Part shown: positions 11,380 to 22,857 of the stretch, piece after piece
Layout of the letters: each line of letters starts with the position of its first letter
How positions within the stretch are numbered: the first letter of the stretch is position 1
Assembly: GCA_951804985.1 (NCBI GenBank)
Contig: OX638132.1
Location: 14,799,529-14,863,528, forward strand
Direction: 5' to 3'
Length of the DNA: 64,000 nucleotides
DNA from: Dryomyza anilis
Taxonomy: Eukaryota > Arthropoda > Insecta > Diptera > Dryomyzidae
Notes under the pieces: model-generated
Told to the model about the DNA's origin: nothing
Seen by the model: only the letters and a program-made list of their open reading frames with translations
Database searches by the model: none
Program-made: the position numbers and the translations under genes

Positions 11380-12640
11380 CACAGAAAAAATCCAGAAGGC
11401 ACAAAAAGTATAGAAAATATCACTACATTTTTTTTTTTAATAATACTCTTGGTGTACAAGTTATTTTTGTGATTATTTAAGAAAATAGTTGAGGAATTTA
11501 CTCTATTTATGTCTATGCTCACTTTTTTTCTAGAGATTATTGTTATTTTGTAATAAATCACAGAATAATTCCGGACGTTCCGTATGGAAATTTGCACTAC
11601 AATTTGCTGCTAAAAATATTTTTATATCTGACAATATTAATAATCATTATTACGAAATGAAAAATAATGTTTGATTCGAATGTCCAGAATTTTTTAAAAG
11701 TTTTTTAATGTTTGTACTATTTTTAAGAAAACATTTTGTTGATATTTTTTATACTGCCATTTTACAATTTTTTGGTACTTAAAGTTCCGGACGGGAACTA
11801 TCAAAAATTTCCTAGAATTACTAGGCAATCGATTTTCAGTATTTTGCTGGACATAAGTATTTATTTTAAAAACTAAGGAATCCACTATGGAGTATTTGGG
11901 TATGTTTTGGGAAATATCGGTCGACTGCCACGCCCACTTGCCATGTAACTGGAAATATTTATATATCAGAATTTGGTATTTTTTTTGTAAGGATTCATAA
12001 CTTTTGTTTTTATTCTGCAATATTAAAACTTTATTTAATATTGTATTTTAATAAATTATTAAAAAAGAAATATGTGAAATATGTAATTGTGAATGTAATC
12101 AAACAGCGGATAAGAAAGAAAATTTCCACAGAAGTTGACACTTTTTTCCGAAATACTTACAATTAAAACTATTATTTTCAATTCGAATATTAAAATATTA
12201 TTTTAATGTTTTTCAAGTAAATTTTAAATTTTTTTGAAGTGTATTTAACAAAAAAAAAATGGAGAAAATCACTAACCATAACAAAGTTATGCACCTGGAA
12301 AGTAAACAAATTATTATAATTCGACAATGTGCATTTTGGCGCATTGAGCAAACATTGACATTTGGAGTCCGATTACAATATGTTTGTTTACATTGTGTTA
12401 ACATTTTATTAAGTTTTATTTTTATTGGGACAATTCACTATCAATCCTCATTTAAATATTTGTCAAAATAACAAAAAAAAATGGACTTTTGTCTAGCTAA
12501 ATAGTGAAAATCTCACACTGTGCGATGTTTATATTTATGAAAATGCCGAGGAAGTTCTGATTTAGAAAAAGAATATTCAACACTTTAAAAAAATTGTATA
12601 ATAAATGTATCTTTTTTTAAATTCCTTAAATTGGTATCTT
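11380..12640. repeat. Repeat family A, copy 2 (interrupted)
   Basis: Blocks match 1-660: 11535-11600 (reverse complement of the TTCCGGACGTTCCGTATGG/ATTATTCTGTGATT box), 11630-11835 (ATAATCATTATTACGAAATG, then GGTACTTAAAGTTCCGGACG and CTAGAATTACTAGGCAATCG) and 12520-12625 (GAAAATGCCGAGGAAGTTCTG and ATAATAAATGTATCTTTTT). Roughly 11836-12520 has no counterpart in copy 1 and may be an insertion, but I could not identify its ends. Confidence 0.55.
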
Positions 12641-12696
12641 GGAAAATATTTTCAAAAATAATATATCCTATTTCCTATACTATACATATAATAAAT

Positions 12697-13713
12697 GGGT
12701 CTGGTACGATAAGTCGAAATTTAAAATATCGAAACTAAAAATACCACAGACAAAAATGTAGAACATAAAAATACCGAATCCTAAAAATGTCGAAAACAAA
12801 AATGTTAAAAAATAAAATGTCGAAAACTAAAAATGTCGAAATTTAAAATGCCGAAATCATTTTTAACCGAAAAAATGTCAAAATAAATGCATAGTAACAA
12901 AAATAGCGATTCTTGTGTAAGAAAAATATTTTAGTAAAAAACAAATTTAAATAAATATAATGAAATACGAAGATAAAGATTTAAAAAAAAACGACATATT
13001 CGTAACAAAGACACCAAAATTCTGAGTCCGGTCGTAGCGAAAATCCAAATCTTCGCTACGAATTCAAATTTTCAGCTACTTTAGGATCCGTGCGTAATGG
13101 AATTCAGGGTGAATATGTTCCATTCCGCATGGATCCTAGAGTAGCTAAAAATGTGTATTTGTACGGAGATTCATATTTCCGCTACGATGGGACGCAGGTG
13201 GAGTGAGATACCATAAGTTGCAAATATTAGTTTAAAACTATAATAACTATTATAAAAATATGAATTTAATTTGAAGGCGTCATTTTTAAATATTATGCCA
13301 TCAATATACTATCTTGAAATGATGCATATGAACCACCATACAAAAAGTGATCTTTCTAACTTTAAACAATAACAGTATCTCTGGAAATAATGCATATCGC
13401 GAAATCCAAAATTCCATTGATATCACAGAAGGTGAGTTGCAACCCTTATCGATTTGGTGTGGCTTAAATAAGATTTGAAATTTGAATTTCAACATTTTGA
13501 TATTTCGACATTTTAATTTTCGACATTTTTTGTTCCTATAAAAAAAAGGGTTCATATTTATTTAAATTTTTATTTTTTCGTCATTTCTAACTTTAAAATA
13601 TTTTTTCGACATTTTTTGTTTCGGCCAAAAATGGTTTCGGCATTTTAAGACTTTTAAAATTTTGACATTTTTAGGTTTCGACATTTTATTTTTCGACATA
13701 TCGTACGGATCCC
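12697..13713. mobile_element. Mutator-like miniature element with 9-bp target duplication
   Basis: The element is 1017 bp. It begins GGGTCTGGTACGATAAGTCG and ends CGACATATCGTACGGATCCC, an imperfect terminal inverted repeat. ATAATAAAT is present immediately on both sides (12688-12696 and 13714-13722), a 9-bp duplication. GGG/CCC termini and 9-bp duplications are typical of Mutator-like elements, so that class is inferred. The arms consist of degenerate ACTAAAAATGTCGAAA words and their complements. No transposase is encoded. Confidence 0.75.
13025..13200. repeat. Inverted repeat inside the Mutator-like element
   Basis: Nested palindromes sit near the middle of the element: TAGCGAAAAT...TTCGCTACG, CAGCTACTTTAGGATCC...GGATCCTAGAGTAGCT and AATGGAATTC...GTTCCATT. 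The arms can form a hairpin of roughly 80 bp per arm with mismatches. It probably contributes to fold-back structure and has no visible coding role. Confidence 0.6.
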
Positions 13714-14045
13714 ATAATAAATCTCTTTGTCGGTTTGTTTGTTCCGCTTATCCGTCTAAACGGCTGATCCGATTTTCTTAAAATTTTTACCACAGATGCG
13801 GTATGGTCTGGAAGGAATGATAGGCTATATATGGGCGGCATTGGACAAAGAAGCGGGGCACCTACCATACAACCTACGATATAAATCGGCACTTTCACCA
13901 GCTACGAACATGTAACAAAAAAACTCAAATACAAAAAAAATAAAAGCAAAAACACAAAAGAAAAAGCACAAAACAAAAGCAAAAATACAAAAGCAATAAC
14001 ATAAAATTAAAATCCAAACTAAAGGAAAAACAAAAAAGGAAAGAT
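13714..14045. repeat. Dispersed insect repeat start and A-rich tract
   Basis: TCTTTGTCGGTTTGTTTG followed by TCCGTCTAAACGGCTGATCC resembles a block seen in many insect repeats. From about 13918 it grades into A/C-rich DNA (CAAAAACACAAAAG-like words), similar in style to 31072-31760. No frame is credible as a gene. Confidence 0.5.
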
Positions 14046-14695
14046 AAAGAAAAACAAACTCACTACAGTAACACTCACTACACTAAAATTAACCACACTA
14101 AAACTCACTACACTAAAACTCACCACACTAAAATTCACCACACTAAAACTCTCTACACTGAAATTCACTACACTAAAACTCACCACAATAAAATTCACCA
14201 CATAAAAATTCACCACACTAAAACTCACCACAATAAAATTCACCACACTGAAATTCACTACACTAAAACTCACCACAATAAAACTTACCACATAAAAATT
14301 CACCACACTAAAATTCACCACACTAAAACTCACCATACTAAAACTCACTACACTAAAACTCACCACAATAAAACTCACCACATAAAAATTCACCACACTA
14401 AAATTCACCACACTAAAACTCACCACAAAAAATTCACCACACTAAAACTATTTACACTGAAATTCACTGCACTAATACTTACCACAATAAAATTCACTAC
14501 ATAAAAATTCACCACAATAAAACTCACCACACTAAAACTCAGCACACTAAAAATTCACCACACTAAAACTCACCACACTAAATAATAATAATAATAGTTT
14601 GGTACCATTTTGAGCTGTGCGTGTTTTATTTTTATTCAAACTCACCACACCAAAATTCACCACACCTAAACTCACCACACTAAAACTTCTACTGG
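14046..14695. repeat. 15-bp minisatellite (CTCACCACACTAAAA)
   Basis: About 35 units of a 15-bp word CTCACCACACTAAAA with variants (CACTACACTAAAA, CACCACAATAAAA, CACCACATAAAAA, TTCACC in place of CTCACC). The period is a multiple of three, so the complement stays open as a long Val/Ser/Phe/Asn-rich frame; that frame is an artefact. The array is broken at 14583-14638 by a SINE fragment and resumes afterwards. Confidence 0.92.
14583..14638 (-). mobile_element. SINE 3'-end fragment inside the minisatellite
   Basis: AATAATAATAATAGTTTGG, then ACCATTTTGAGCTGTGCGTG, matches the 3' end of the SINE at 32051-32352 (left side there). An internal stretch is missing. The (AAT)n run would be the SINE tail on the - strand. 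Confidence 0.75.
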
Positions 14696-14900
14696 GAAAA
14701 ACTCTACGGGGTAGAATTCTACGGGGAAGAATTCTACCGGGAAGAATTCTACCGGGAAGAATTCTACCGGGATGAATTCTACGGGAAGAATTCTACCGGG
14801 AAGAATTCTAAGGTAAAGCGTTCTATGGAGAAGAATTTAACGGCGAAGATTTCTACTGGGAAGAATTCTACGGCAAAATATTGTATTGGGAAATTCTACG
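14696..14900. repeat. 15-bp minisatellite (GAAGAATTCTACCGG)
   Basis: About 12 units of GAAGAATTCTACCGG with variants (ACGGG, AAGGT, GATGAATTC). It directly follows the CTCACCACACTAAAA array, so two unrelated 15-bp arrays abut. The tract and its right flank (GTATTTCAGAAAAGTTGATTT) match the degenerate array at 955-1210. Confidence 0.9.
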
Positions 14901-16744
14901 GGGATGCGCAGTCTGAGAAAGAATTGTATTTCAGAAAAGTTGATTTGGCGGAGAATTATTATATGATAACTACATTTATAAAACCCATAAAAACTTCCAC
15001 AGCAAAGCACGGGCCCCTGATATAAATAATAAAAATGTTTTTTATATTAATAAAATCGCTCCATATCTTTGAATTCACAAAATCTTGGCACGAGTCGTGC
15101 ACAGGTCCAGCTAGTTACACTTATGCATAATTAAATTATCTTTCCTACATTAGATGAAGAAAATATCGCGCTACAATCAATAATTTGATATAATGCAATT
15201 CAAATTTGTTAAAAAAGCTGAAAATGTAGGTAATAAAATATGTTATTACTCAGATCCAATTTAACAAAACTGCTGTCATATTCGGAATCAGCGCTACATG
15301 TCAAAATATGAATTTTTAAACTAATTTCATGTCCGTCGAACCATTTTGAGCTAATTTGAGTTAGTTATTTATTGTATAAAATGTAGGAAAACGCAGATTT
15401 TATAAGCGATATCGGTATAAAAAAATGGATATAAAAGACTCCATAAATTCAAATAATCCTAATTCTCAGGTCACGAATAATTTGTATTGCTTTTAGTTTT
15501 TCGTACTATTTTAAAAACCATTCTAAACTAATGCCGTTTATACACGGATCGGATAACGTTTTATTTCTATAAGTATTTCGGAAACAGTTCCGGTTTATTG
15601 AAAGAATTATTTTTCAATGGATATTGGTTTCGTTTTGAAAAGGTTTTAATTGAAGCTAGATTAGTTAGGCACAACCTTAACTGATTTTCCACTCGAATTA
15701 TAAATTATCTACCACTTAAATCAAATGACAAATCACCAAATTAAGACAAATGCTTGAAATCCATTTGACACATTATCAAATGTAATCAAAATAGTAAGGA
15801 GTATAATGCGGCACGACACTCAACAATGCATCCATGCAAATTCAAACTATTGTTCGACCACATAACCCAATATGGGCACAATATGCCGCACAATTGGAGT
15901 TATATATTTTCCAAACCATTAATACTGGCGTCAGTGCAGGCTACGTACGATATGTCATCAAATACTTCATGCCGAGCCCGCGGCTTGTAATTCTAATTGC
16001 TGCTGACACATGTTGCCACGACTAAGCATTTGCCTACTACATGTGTAGTATGTATTTGTTTTGCATTTTATTAGTCTGTTGAGTAAATATTAAAAGTATT
16101 ATTCAAATGTTTTTCTAATTGCATAACGTGTGCAAATGTTTTGTTTTTGCTGCTATCGAAACATATTTTCATTTCGAATTTTAAAACACCACAAACGCAA
16201 CAAGTGTAAAATATAAATTTTGTGTTTGCCTAAATGAAAAAAAAAATAATATAAAAATGCAAATGCAAATAACAGAAAATGTTAATTACAAGTTTTAATT
16301 GAATTTACTTAAGTGTATGGCATACTGTTCAAAATTTTTCTCTGAAGTAGATTTTTTTTTGCAATAACTTAACGTTGTTTATTGCAGGAAGTCTTAGACA
16401 GGAAATGAATAATCATAAAATTCGATTTACACCTTACATCACTTCTAATCTTTCGCAAAAGAAAATTTCATTTAGAAATTTTGTTTAAATGGTATATTTT
16501 CTATTCTTATTTTGAGGAATTTATACAAGATTTCATAAAAATTATATTTACGACATGAAATGGTAAACAATTGAAATAATCATTAAAAAATATTTAAAAT
16601 TATTCATATAGCAGCTTTAAATATTTACCGAAGCAGTTTGGTAAAATACGTATATAGTAACCCGTTCCAGAAATTGTAATTGGGTCATGATTGGAACCTG
16701 ATCATTGATTCTCTTTCTTGCCATAAACCGTTCAGTTACATAAA
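14901..16744. other. Repeat end followed by unannotated DNA
   Basis: To about 15115 this continues the dispersed repeat. It closes with ACGAGTCGTGCACAGGTCC AGCTAGT, a terminus-like sequence with a short hairpin (ACGAGTCGT). From 15116 to 16744 I recognise no gene, RNA or repeat family. Confidence 0.45.
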
Positions 16745-16747
16745 CGC

Positions 16748-16978
16748 AGAGAAAAAATTTGTTTGCAGCAAAGATAATATATTTTCAATCGTAAATTTGA
16801 TGACTTAAATTCGATTTTCCTTTTTATTAAAAATTTTTGAAATTATTTTGCTATTCATTTCATGACATATGGTTAGATATTGTTATTAACAACTTTATTG
16901 TAAAATCTATAAAATTCATGTAAGTAGCGAGTAACATAATATGTTTGCTGCAAAACATAATTTTTTTCTATGTGTACC
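16748..16978. mobile_element. Small MITE with GCAGAGAAAAAA ends
   Basis: About 230 bp with inverted ends: ACGCAGAGAAAAAATTTG then GCAGCAAA at the left; TTTGCTGCAAAACAT then TTTTTTTCTATGTGTAC at the right. It encodes nothing. The end style (CACAGAAAA-like) is shared with the elements at 42972, 49981 and 58422. Confidence 0.6.
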
Positions 16979-17619
16979 GAACATAATCAGGGCATGATCA
17001 TGTCTAACGTAAATTTCAACAAAGAAATATGCCGAATTTTAGAAAACCCAGTAAGGACACATGCGTGAAACCTAAGGGCCAGTTTGTCAGTGGCTTTTTG
17101 ACTTCAAATTGGCCCTTAGTCGTTCGACACCAGCTATTGGATTCGCTACAGTTTTTGTGGAAATATAAATGTGGTACAATTGGTTGGCTCAAAATTTTTT
17201 AATTTTTCATTATAATGAATATAGACTGAAAATGGATTTTTATGATTTAAAATCAAGAAAAGTGTGCTATTTTATGAGAAAATTGATGTGGAGAATGGCA
17301 ATTTCCGATTTATGGATCAGCCGAGAACTTAAAGTTCGATGTTTCATACTAAAATCAAGAATTTCAAAATTATATACAAATGACGTAAACTAAACAAGTT
17401 TGTTAGAAAATTTAATTATTATTTAAATAAACCATCAACGAGAAAACAGAAGTAGCGATTACACTACTCAACAAAATGAGAAAAAATTTCGCCTATGGAC
17501 ATCAATTCTATATAATTTGCGTTTTCTAATTTCGACTGCATACTCCGTTTTTTTCTACTACATAACGTTTTTAAGAAAATCCCTCTTGCACTTTCAATCG
17601 CTTTTCAGCCACTTTATAT
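16979..17619. other. Unannotated AT-rich DNA
   Basis: No recognisable feature. The short open frame at 17169-17393 has no motif, repeat support or codon pattern that would make it a gene. Confidence 0.45.
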
Positions 17620-18070
17620 AATAAAACCAGTTGGGAAGGTTAGATCACATGGGAAATTTTAAAGTAGGTGTAATTATGATAGTTAGGATTATCAAAATTA
17701 TAGTCGGTCTAAGCCGACTATAAATACCCTACACATATGTGTGGTTACCATTCAAAGTGATATATATGTCACCAGGGTATACGAATCCTGAAAATAACTA
17801 CAAACATTCAATCGCTGAAGAATTTCCATTCATTTGATACCCATTTTTACAAATGGGTAGGTGTACCGAATTTCGATTTTTTGTTTGTGAACCACAAGTC
17901 GTTTTGCCGGAAACCATTATTTTCATGTATTTGAGCATGAGTCAATATATATTTGACCAACAAAAGTTTTCCTAAGCACGTATACAGTAAAATTGATCTG
18001 TAGATAAACATTTTATATGAGGTATTTGAACATAAGTGGTCGTATCATAGGTCACAATGGACCGATCTTC
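17620..18070. mobile_element. Repeat family F, copy 2 (partial)
   Basis: Reverse complement of the right part of 24062-24806. It runs from AACCAGTTGGGAAGGTTAG through CGGTCTAAGCCGACTATAAA (itself an inverted repeat, AGTCGG..CCGACT), the CACCAGGGTATACGAATCC box and CTAAGCACGTATA to GGTCACAATGGACCGATC. The microsatellite half is missing. Confidence 0.8.
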
Positions 18071-18084
18071 GCACATACAATTCT

Positions 18085-18320
18085 TATTTTTCAATTCTTT
18101 TGATGATTATTTCATTGATATAATTTGGGTATTCTTTCATTTTATTTAAGTTTTGTTTTGGGCGCTATATCATTAAATTTTGATATTGTTTCATTATTTT
18201 GTTTTTGAGAAATATTTAATTTGGGGAATAATAGGTTTATTCCATTGAAAGTTATTTCATTGGGGACTATTTTTTGCTCATATTTTTTTTCAATTGAAAA
18301 TTGCTACTGAAAGTACTGAA
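18085..18320. repeat. Repeat family K (TTTCATT words), copy 1
   Basis: Loosely repeated TATTTCATTG, GATATCATTAAATTTTG and GGGGACTATTTTTT words. The same flavour appears at 32365-32640 (TTATTTCATTGG, ATGAAATAATG, GGGG) and 36560-36680 (CTTATTTCATTTTTG, TTTGGGTGCTATTT). It is an AATGAAA/TTTCATT motif array; boundaries are vague. Confidence 0.45.
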
Positions 18321-18889
18321 AATTGTTGGCGAACTTTTGCTTTCATTCATAGTTTGTTATAATTAATTACTCTTAATAAAGAACATTACACAGAATATAT
18401 TATACAATTCTCTCAACATTTACAACAACTACAATGTGAAATCTTTTGTTCTGCCACTCAACAAATGATGTTCCCAAATATTTCACTGTCAAAATATGCC
18501 ATATCTACTTGGCCTATTTAGTCTAGCTATAAAATATGTTTATAGTATATGTTTGTACCTAAATGTAGTAAATAACAATAACACTAATTCTTCGGGTCGA
18601 ACATGATGTTGAAAAGTACTCGAGTACTTACACACCGCACGTAAGTATTTCCGCAAATAAGTAGATATTTATTTTGGTTCTCCATAATGTACAAACATTT
18701 ATTTCAATTACTTATTTGTTTTATTTCACATTTGCTATGGCACAATTATTTTTGTTTGCAAATAGTTTTTATTCTAATTTATAAATATTCGAATTTGTTT
18801 ATAGTGCTCGTAGTGTATATTTTTAGTTTTATAACTTGTGATCTACAAAAAAAAAAAAATCTTTCTAAGTGAAATTAAGTAGGTAGATG
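18321..18889. other. Unannotated AT-rich DNA
   Basis: Nothing recognised between family K and family G. Confidence 0.4.
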
Positions 18890-19909
18890 ATATCGTCACT
18901 ATCATGCCAAAGGGGCGAATGTCCAATTTTTGACATTTGCGTTTTTTTACATTTTTGAATGTAGTTTATCCTCAAGTATTCTGTGCCAAAATCGCGTGTC
19001 ATTTTGTTGGATATTTCTAGCGAAAGACATGCCAAAAGGGCGAATTTGAAAAATTGAAAATCTTGTCATGCCAAAAGGGCGAATCTTTTCATTTTTTTGC
19101 TATAACTCTTTAATGGTACAAGATAAAATAGTGATGTAAAGACATTTATTGTTTGTTTTTAAAGAACCTATTGACATGCATCATTATTTAAAAATATTTT
19201 GCAAAACGTTTTTTCCTGCAAATAACAAATGGCAAATTAATGTTTGACAAGGTATTTTTAATTAATGATGCAGATCGATAGGTGCTTTAAAAACAAATAA
19301 TAAATGCCTTTATCTTGTACCATTAAAGAGTTATAGCAAAAAATGAAAAGATTCCCCCTTTTGCCATGACAAGATTTTCAATTTTTCCAATTTCTTCGTT
19401 TTTTTTACTATAATTTTTTATTGGTGCAAGATATAATAGTGGTGTTGAGGTATTAATTGTTTGTTTTTAAAGCACCTATCGAACTGCAGCATTATTTAAA
19501 AATATTTTTCCAAACATTTTTTCTGCAAACAACAAATGGCAAATTAATGTTTGACCAAATATTTTTAATTAATGATGCAGATCGATAGGTGCTTTAAAAA
19601 CAAATATTTAATGCCTCCACATTACTATTTTATCTCGCGCTAATAAAAAGTGATATCATAAAAAACAAAAATAATTGCGTTTTGATCAGGGTATAGCCTC
19701 AAAAAATCCGTATTTATAATTCAGTAGGTTGTCCAAATCTAAAGATATTTTATATACGTTATAATAATTGACGAATAAACTAAAATAACAGAAAAAATTG
19801 AAGAAAATGTAAATTTTTCTAATTTTTAAAGCACTTCAAACATTAAAATTTGATTTCCCAACATTTTTAAAAATGCACATTCGCCCCTTTGGCATGACAG
19901 TGACGATAT
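18890..19909. mobile_element. Fold-back element family G, copy 2 (complete)
   Basis: Best copy of the family, 1020 bp. The inverted ends are close to perfect: ATATCGTCACTATCATGCC then AAAGGGGCGAATG at the left; CATTCGCCCCTTTGG then CATGACAGTGACGATAT at the right. GCCAAAAGGGCGAAT boxes and two internal fold-back hairpins (arms around AAAATATTTTGCAAAAC / GTTTGACAAGGTATTTTT) are present. No transposase is encoded. The block ATACGTTATAATAATTGACG near 19755 is the uninterrupted version of the site that carries element H in copy 3. Confidence 0.8.
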
Positions 19910-19929
19910 GTAATGAAAAAACATTTTTT

Positions 19930-20720
19930 TTATTTACCTTTGATGGAATAATGGTTCCAATTCCGGTTCTTTGCGGTCCCTGACAGGGACTAAAATCCTT
20001 TGAAATATCGGTTGCGGTTCTAGATTTATAAAATAGCGGTTCCAGTTCCGGTCCGATATCGGTTTCAACTAAAAAAATTATATGTGTTTCGATTCCGCGT
20101 ACACACATTTTTTAGAATAAGGGTTCCTGTTCTAAAAATTGAAATTTTGCGGTTCCAATTCCGGTTTTTTTGCGCTCCCTGCCAGTGACTAAAACCCTTT
20201 TGAATCTCGGTTCCTGTTCTAGTTTCAAGATTTTAAAATAGCGGTTCCGATTTCGGTTTAAACTAAAAGAATTGGGTTCCGTTTCCAGGTCCAAAATTGA
20301 AATTGTTCCAATTGCGATGTCGGTACTTTGCGGTCCCTGACATTGACTAAAACCCTGTGGAATATCGTCCGGTTCTAGTTCCAAGATTTTTAAAATAGCG
20401 GTTCCGATTCGATTTCGGTTGCAATCAAAAAAATTATATGGGTTCCGATTCCGGGTCCACATCTTTCTTTTAAATAATTGTTCCGGTTTCAAAAATTGAA
20501 ATAGTTCCGATTCCGGCTCTTTGAAGTCTCTGACAGGGACTTTAACCCTTTGGTCAATTGGTTCTAGTTCCAAGATTTTAAAATAGCAGTTCCAGTTCCG
20601 ATTCCGGTTCCAAACAAAAGACTTATATGGGTTCCAATTCCGGATCCACACATTTTTTTAATAACGGTTTCAAAAATCGAAACAGTTTCACTACAGATTC
20701 CGTTTCTAGGCGATCCCTGT
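19930..20720. repeat. 160-195-bp tandem repeat rich in GGTTCCGATTCCGG
   Basis: About four units are anchored by a TCCCTGACAGGGACTAAAA-like hairpin box (near 19975, 20171, 20333, 20525). Each also has TCTAGTTCCAAGATTTTAAAATAGCGGTTCC and a GGGTTCCGATTCCGG..CCACA box. Within units, GGTTCC/TTCCGG is itself iterated. The complementary strand stays partly open as an Asn-Arg/Glu-Pro-rich frame, which I regard as repeat-driven and not a gene. The array abuts the right end of family G copy 2. Confidence 0.85.
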
Positions 20721-21671
20721 TTTTAAGAATAAACAAGTAATGTGTAGAGTATTGAATTAATGTTTGGTTTCACGTAAAGTTTTTCTCGCAGTTTTTCATT
20801 ACAACAAAACCTTATTTACTTAAAAAACCTCATTTCAACCACACTTCAATGATTAAATTTTGCAATTAATAAATTAACTACTTGCAACTGAAATGCGGTT
20901 TAATACAATTTTGTACAGCTATATTATTTAAAAATACCTTAAATATTGATTTCAATTATATTTTATTTTTGCGGTTTTTCAGTATTCTTCAGCATATGAA
21001 TTATCTGTCTTTTGAATCTTGTGCAAATGCCAAAAAACAATCAAGTTCGACCCGCTGATTGACAGCACAATTATTAACAGGTAGCTCAGACCCATTATGT
21101 ATCTGAGAATATTGTAATCGAATACGCATGGCAACGACAAACGACATGCATCTGCTGAAAATCCTTAATAAATGACAGCAACTTAGTTTGCTGTGACAAT
21201 ATCAAAAAATATCTATCGAAAATCATCAACATTATTTTTAACACAAACATATTTACTTTGTGATTGCAGTAATTGTTATGTGTAACTGGAATTTGTGCTT
21301 TTGAAATGACTATGTGGTTGTGTATAAAATAATTGCTTTGATGATGTCAACGAGACGAAACGAAACTAAATTTATAATTTGCTTTTTTTATTTTCTTGGA
21401 ATGCAGCCAGTTCATATTCAAAATGTTATATGTATCACCAAATATTATCAAAATTATTCATCTTTTAGTCGCTTTGTCTTTTCAAATGTATTTTCTAATG
21501 CAAAGCACATGCACCAAGCAAATATCTTCAAATTAGTAGTTCAAAGCTTTATAAATCTCATATTTTATGCTTTGCAATTACTAAAACATTAAATTATATT
21601 TTATTTAAATTAAAAAATGATGCTTATTTTGAAATAACATTTCACTTTGATAAAATTATTTATGCATTCTA
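20721..21671. other. Unannotated AT-rich DNA
   Basis: No gene, RNA or repeat family recognised. The open frame at 21314-21592 has no recognisable motif. Confidence 0.45.
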
Positions 21672-22857
21672 CACACAGAAAACTGATTTGTTGCGGCAAC
21701 AAACTAAATTGCCCTACCGAATTATTCGGTTGCGGAAACTTGCTGATTAGAAGGTTGTACCAACCTCCTAGTCAGCAAGCATGAGGTTGTGCCAACCTCC
21801 TATTCAGCAAGCATGAGGTTGTTTAAACCTTCAAATCAGCAATCATGCCGGAACCTCCAATTGAAATTTTATTTTAGGAATATTTTTTTATATAGAAAAC
21901 TTATTTATGTAAAGTTTTCTATATGGATTTTTGATTCGTAAATATGTCACGCATATAATTTCAAAAAATATATCTATAAATTCCTGTTCCCTGATAAATA
22001 AAAACAGTATGAGGACACATTTAATATTTTATTTCATCATAATTAAAGAAAATAAAAAACTATTTATATTTTTATTATATTTCACTAGCTAAACAGCAAT
22101 TTGTATTGAATTCATTCATTATTTTATTAATATTCATATATTTATTTCGCATTTTTACTTAATTAATGAATTTCGTATTGTTTGCCACCTGTGAACATTT
22201 TTGACGTTTATTATTTGTGCATGTATCCATAATTTTTGGCAAGAAACTGGCAACCGAACTGCTGATAGACATGAGGTTGCCGTTTGTCATTTATTTCGTT
22301 GATAGAATAACGTATTCAGTTGCCGTAACAAAAGCACAAATGTCAAATTTTGCAGAATGAAAAATGCAATCATGAGGTTACGACAACCGAACGTGCAGTT
22401 GCGCGGACTAACATTTCGGATAGAGTAAGAAATGGTACGTTCATTTTAATGACATGAGGTTACAACAAATGTATTTCGGTTGCAACTCTGAAACGTTGGT
22501 TCAATTACTTAAAATAATTATTATTTGAGGCAATAAACAAGTGTTTGATCCAAACACTAATTAAAATTTACCATTCAAAACAAATAAATGCATTAGTTAA
22601 CAGAAGTAATGAATGTGTTTAGGAGAAATAATTAATTGAACACATACAAAGTGTTTAATTTAAACAATTAATGTGTTTACGACAAATAAATTACTTTATG
22701 TTACAAATCCTAATACTTTGAAGTGTTTGCAGGAAACAGTCATTATTTATGGCGTATTATAGAAAATTATAAGTGTTTACTGGAAACAATAAGTTCTCAC
22801 TACAAACATTTGATTGTTTAAGGAAAATAATTTTTAAACAATCCTTTTTGTGTGTAT
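21672..22857. mobile_element. MITE-like tract with AGGTTG/CAACCT and GTGTTT/AAACAC arrays
   Basis: The outer ends are TACACACAGAAAACTG (21673) and TCCTTTTTGTGTGTA (22840-22855), which are inverted. The first part repeats CATGAGGTTG and CAACCTCCTA (21740-21860, 22269, 22371, 22454). The second part (22520-22855) repeats GTGTTTaC..GAAACA words. It may be two fused or adjacent elements. It encodes no protein. Confidence 0.5.

Noticed and set aside
14019..14426. 135-codon open frame of VVSFSVVNF repeats on the - strand
   Set aside because: It is the translation of a 15-bp minisatellite; the period keeps the frame open.
20112..20651. 179-codon Asn-Arg/Glu-Pro-rich frame on the - strand
   Set aside because: It lies wholly within the GGTTCC tandem repeat and changes frame between units.
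21740..21860. CRISPR-like array of CATGAGGTTG repeats
   Set aside because: Repeats are short, partly inverted and variably spaced, in a eukaryotic intergenic context.
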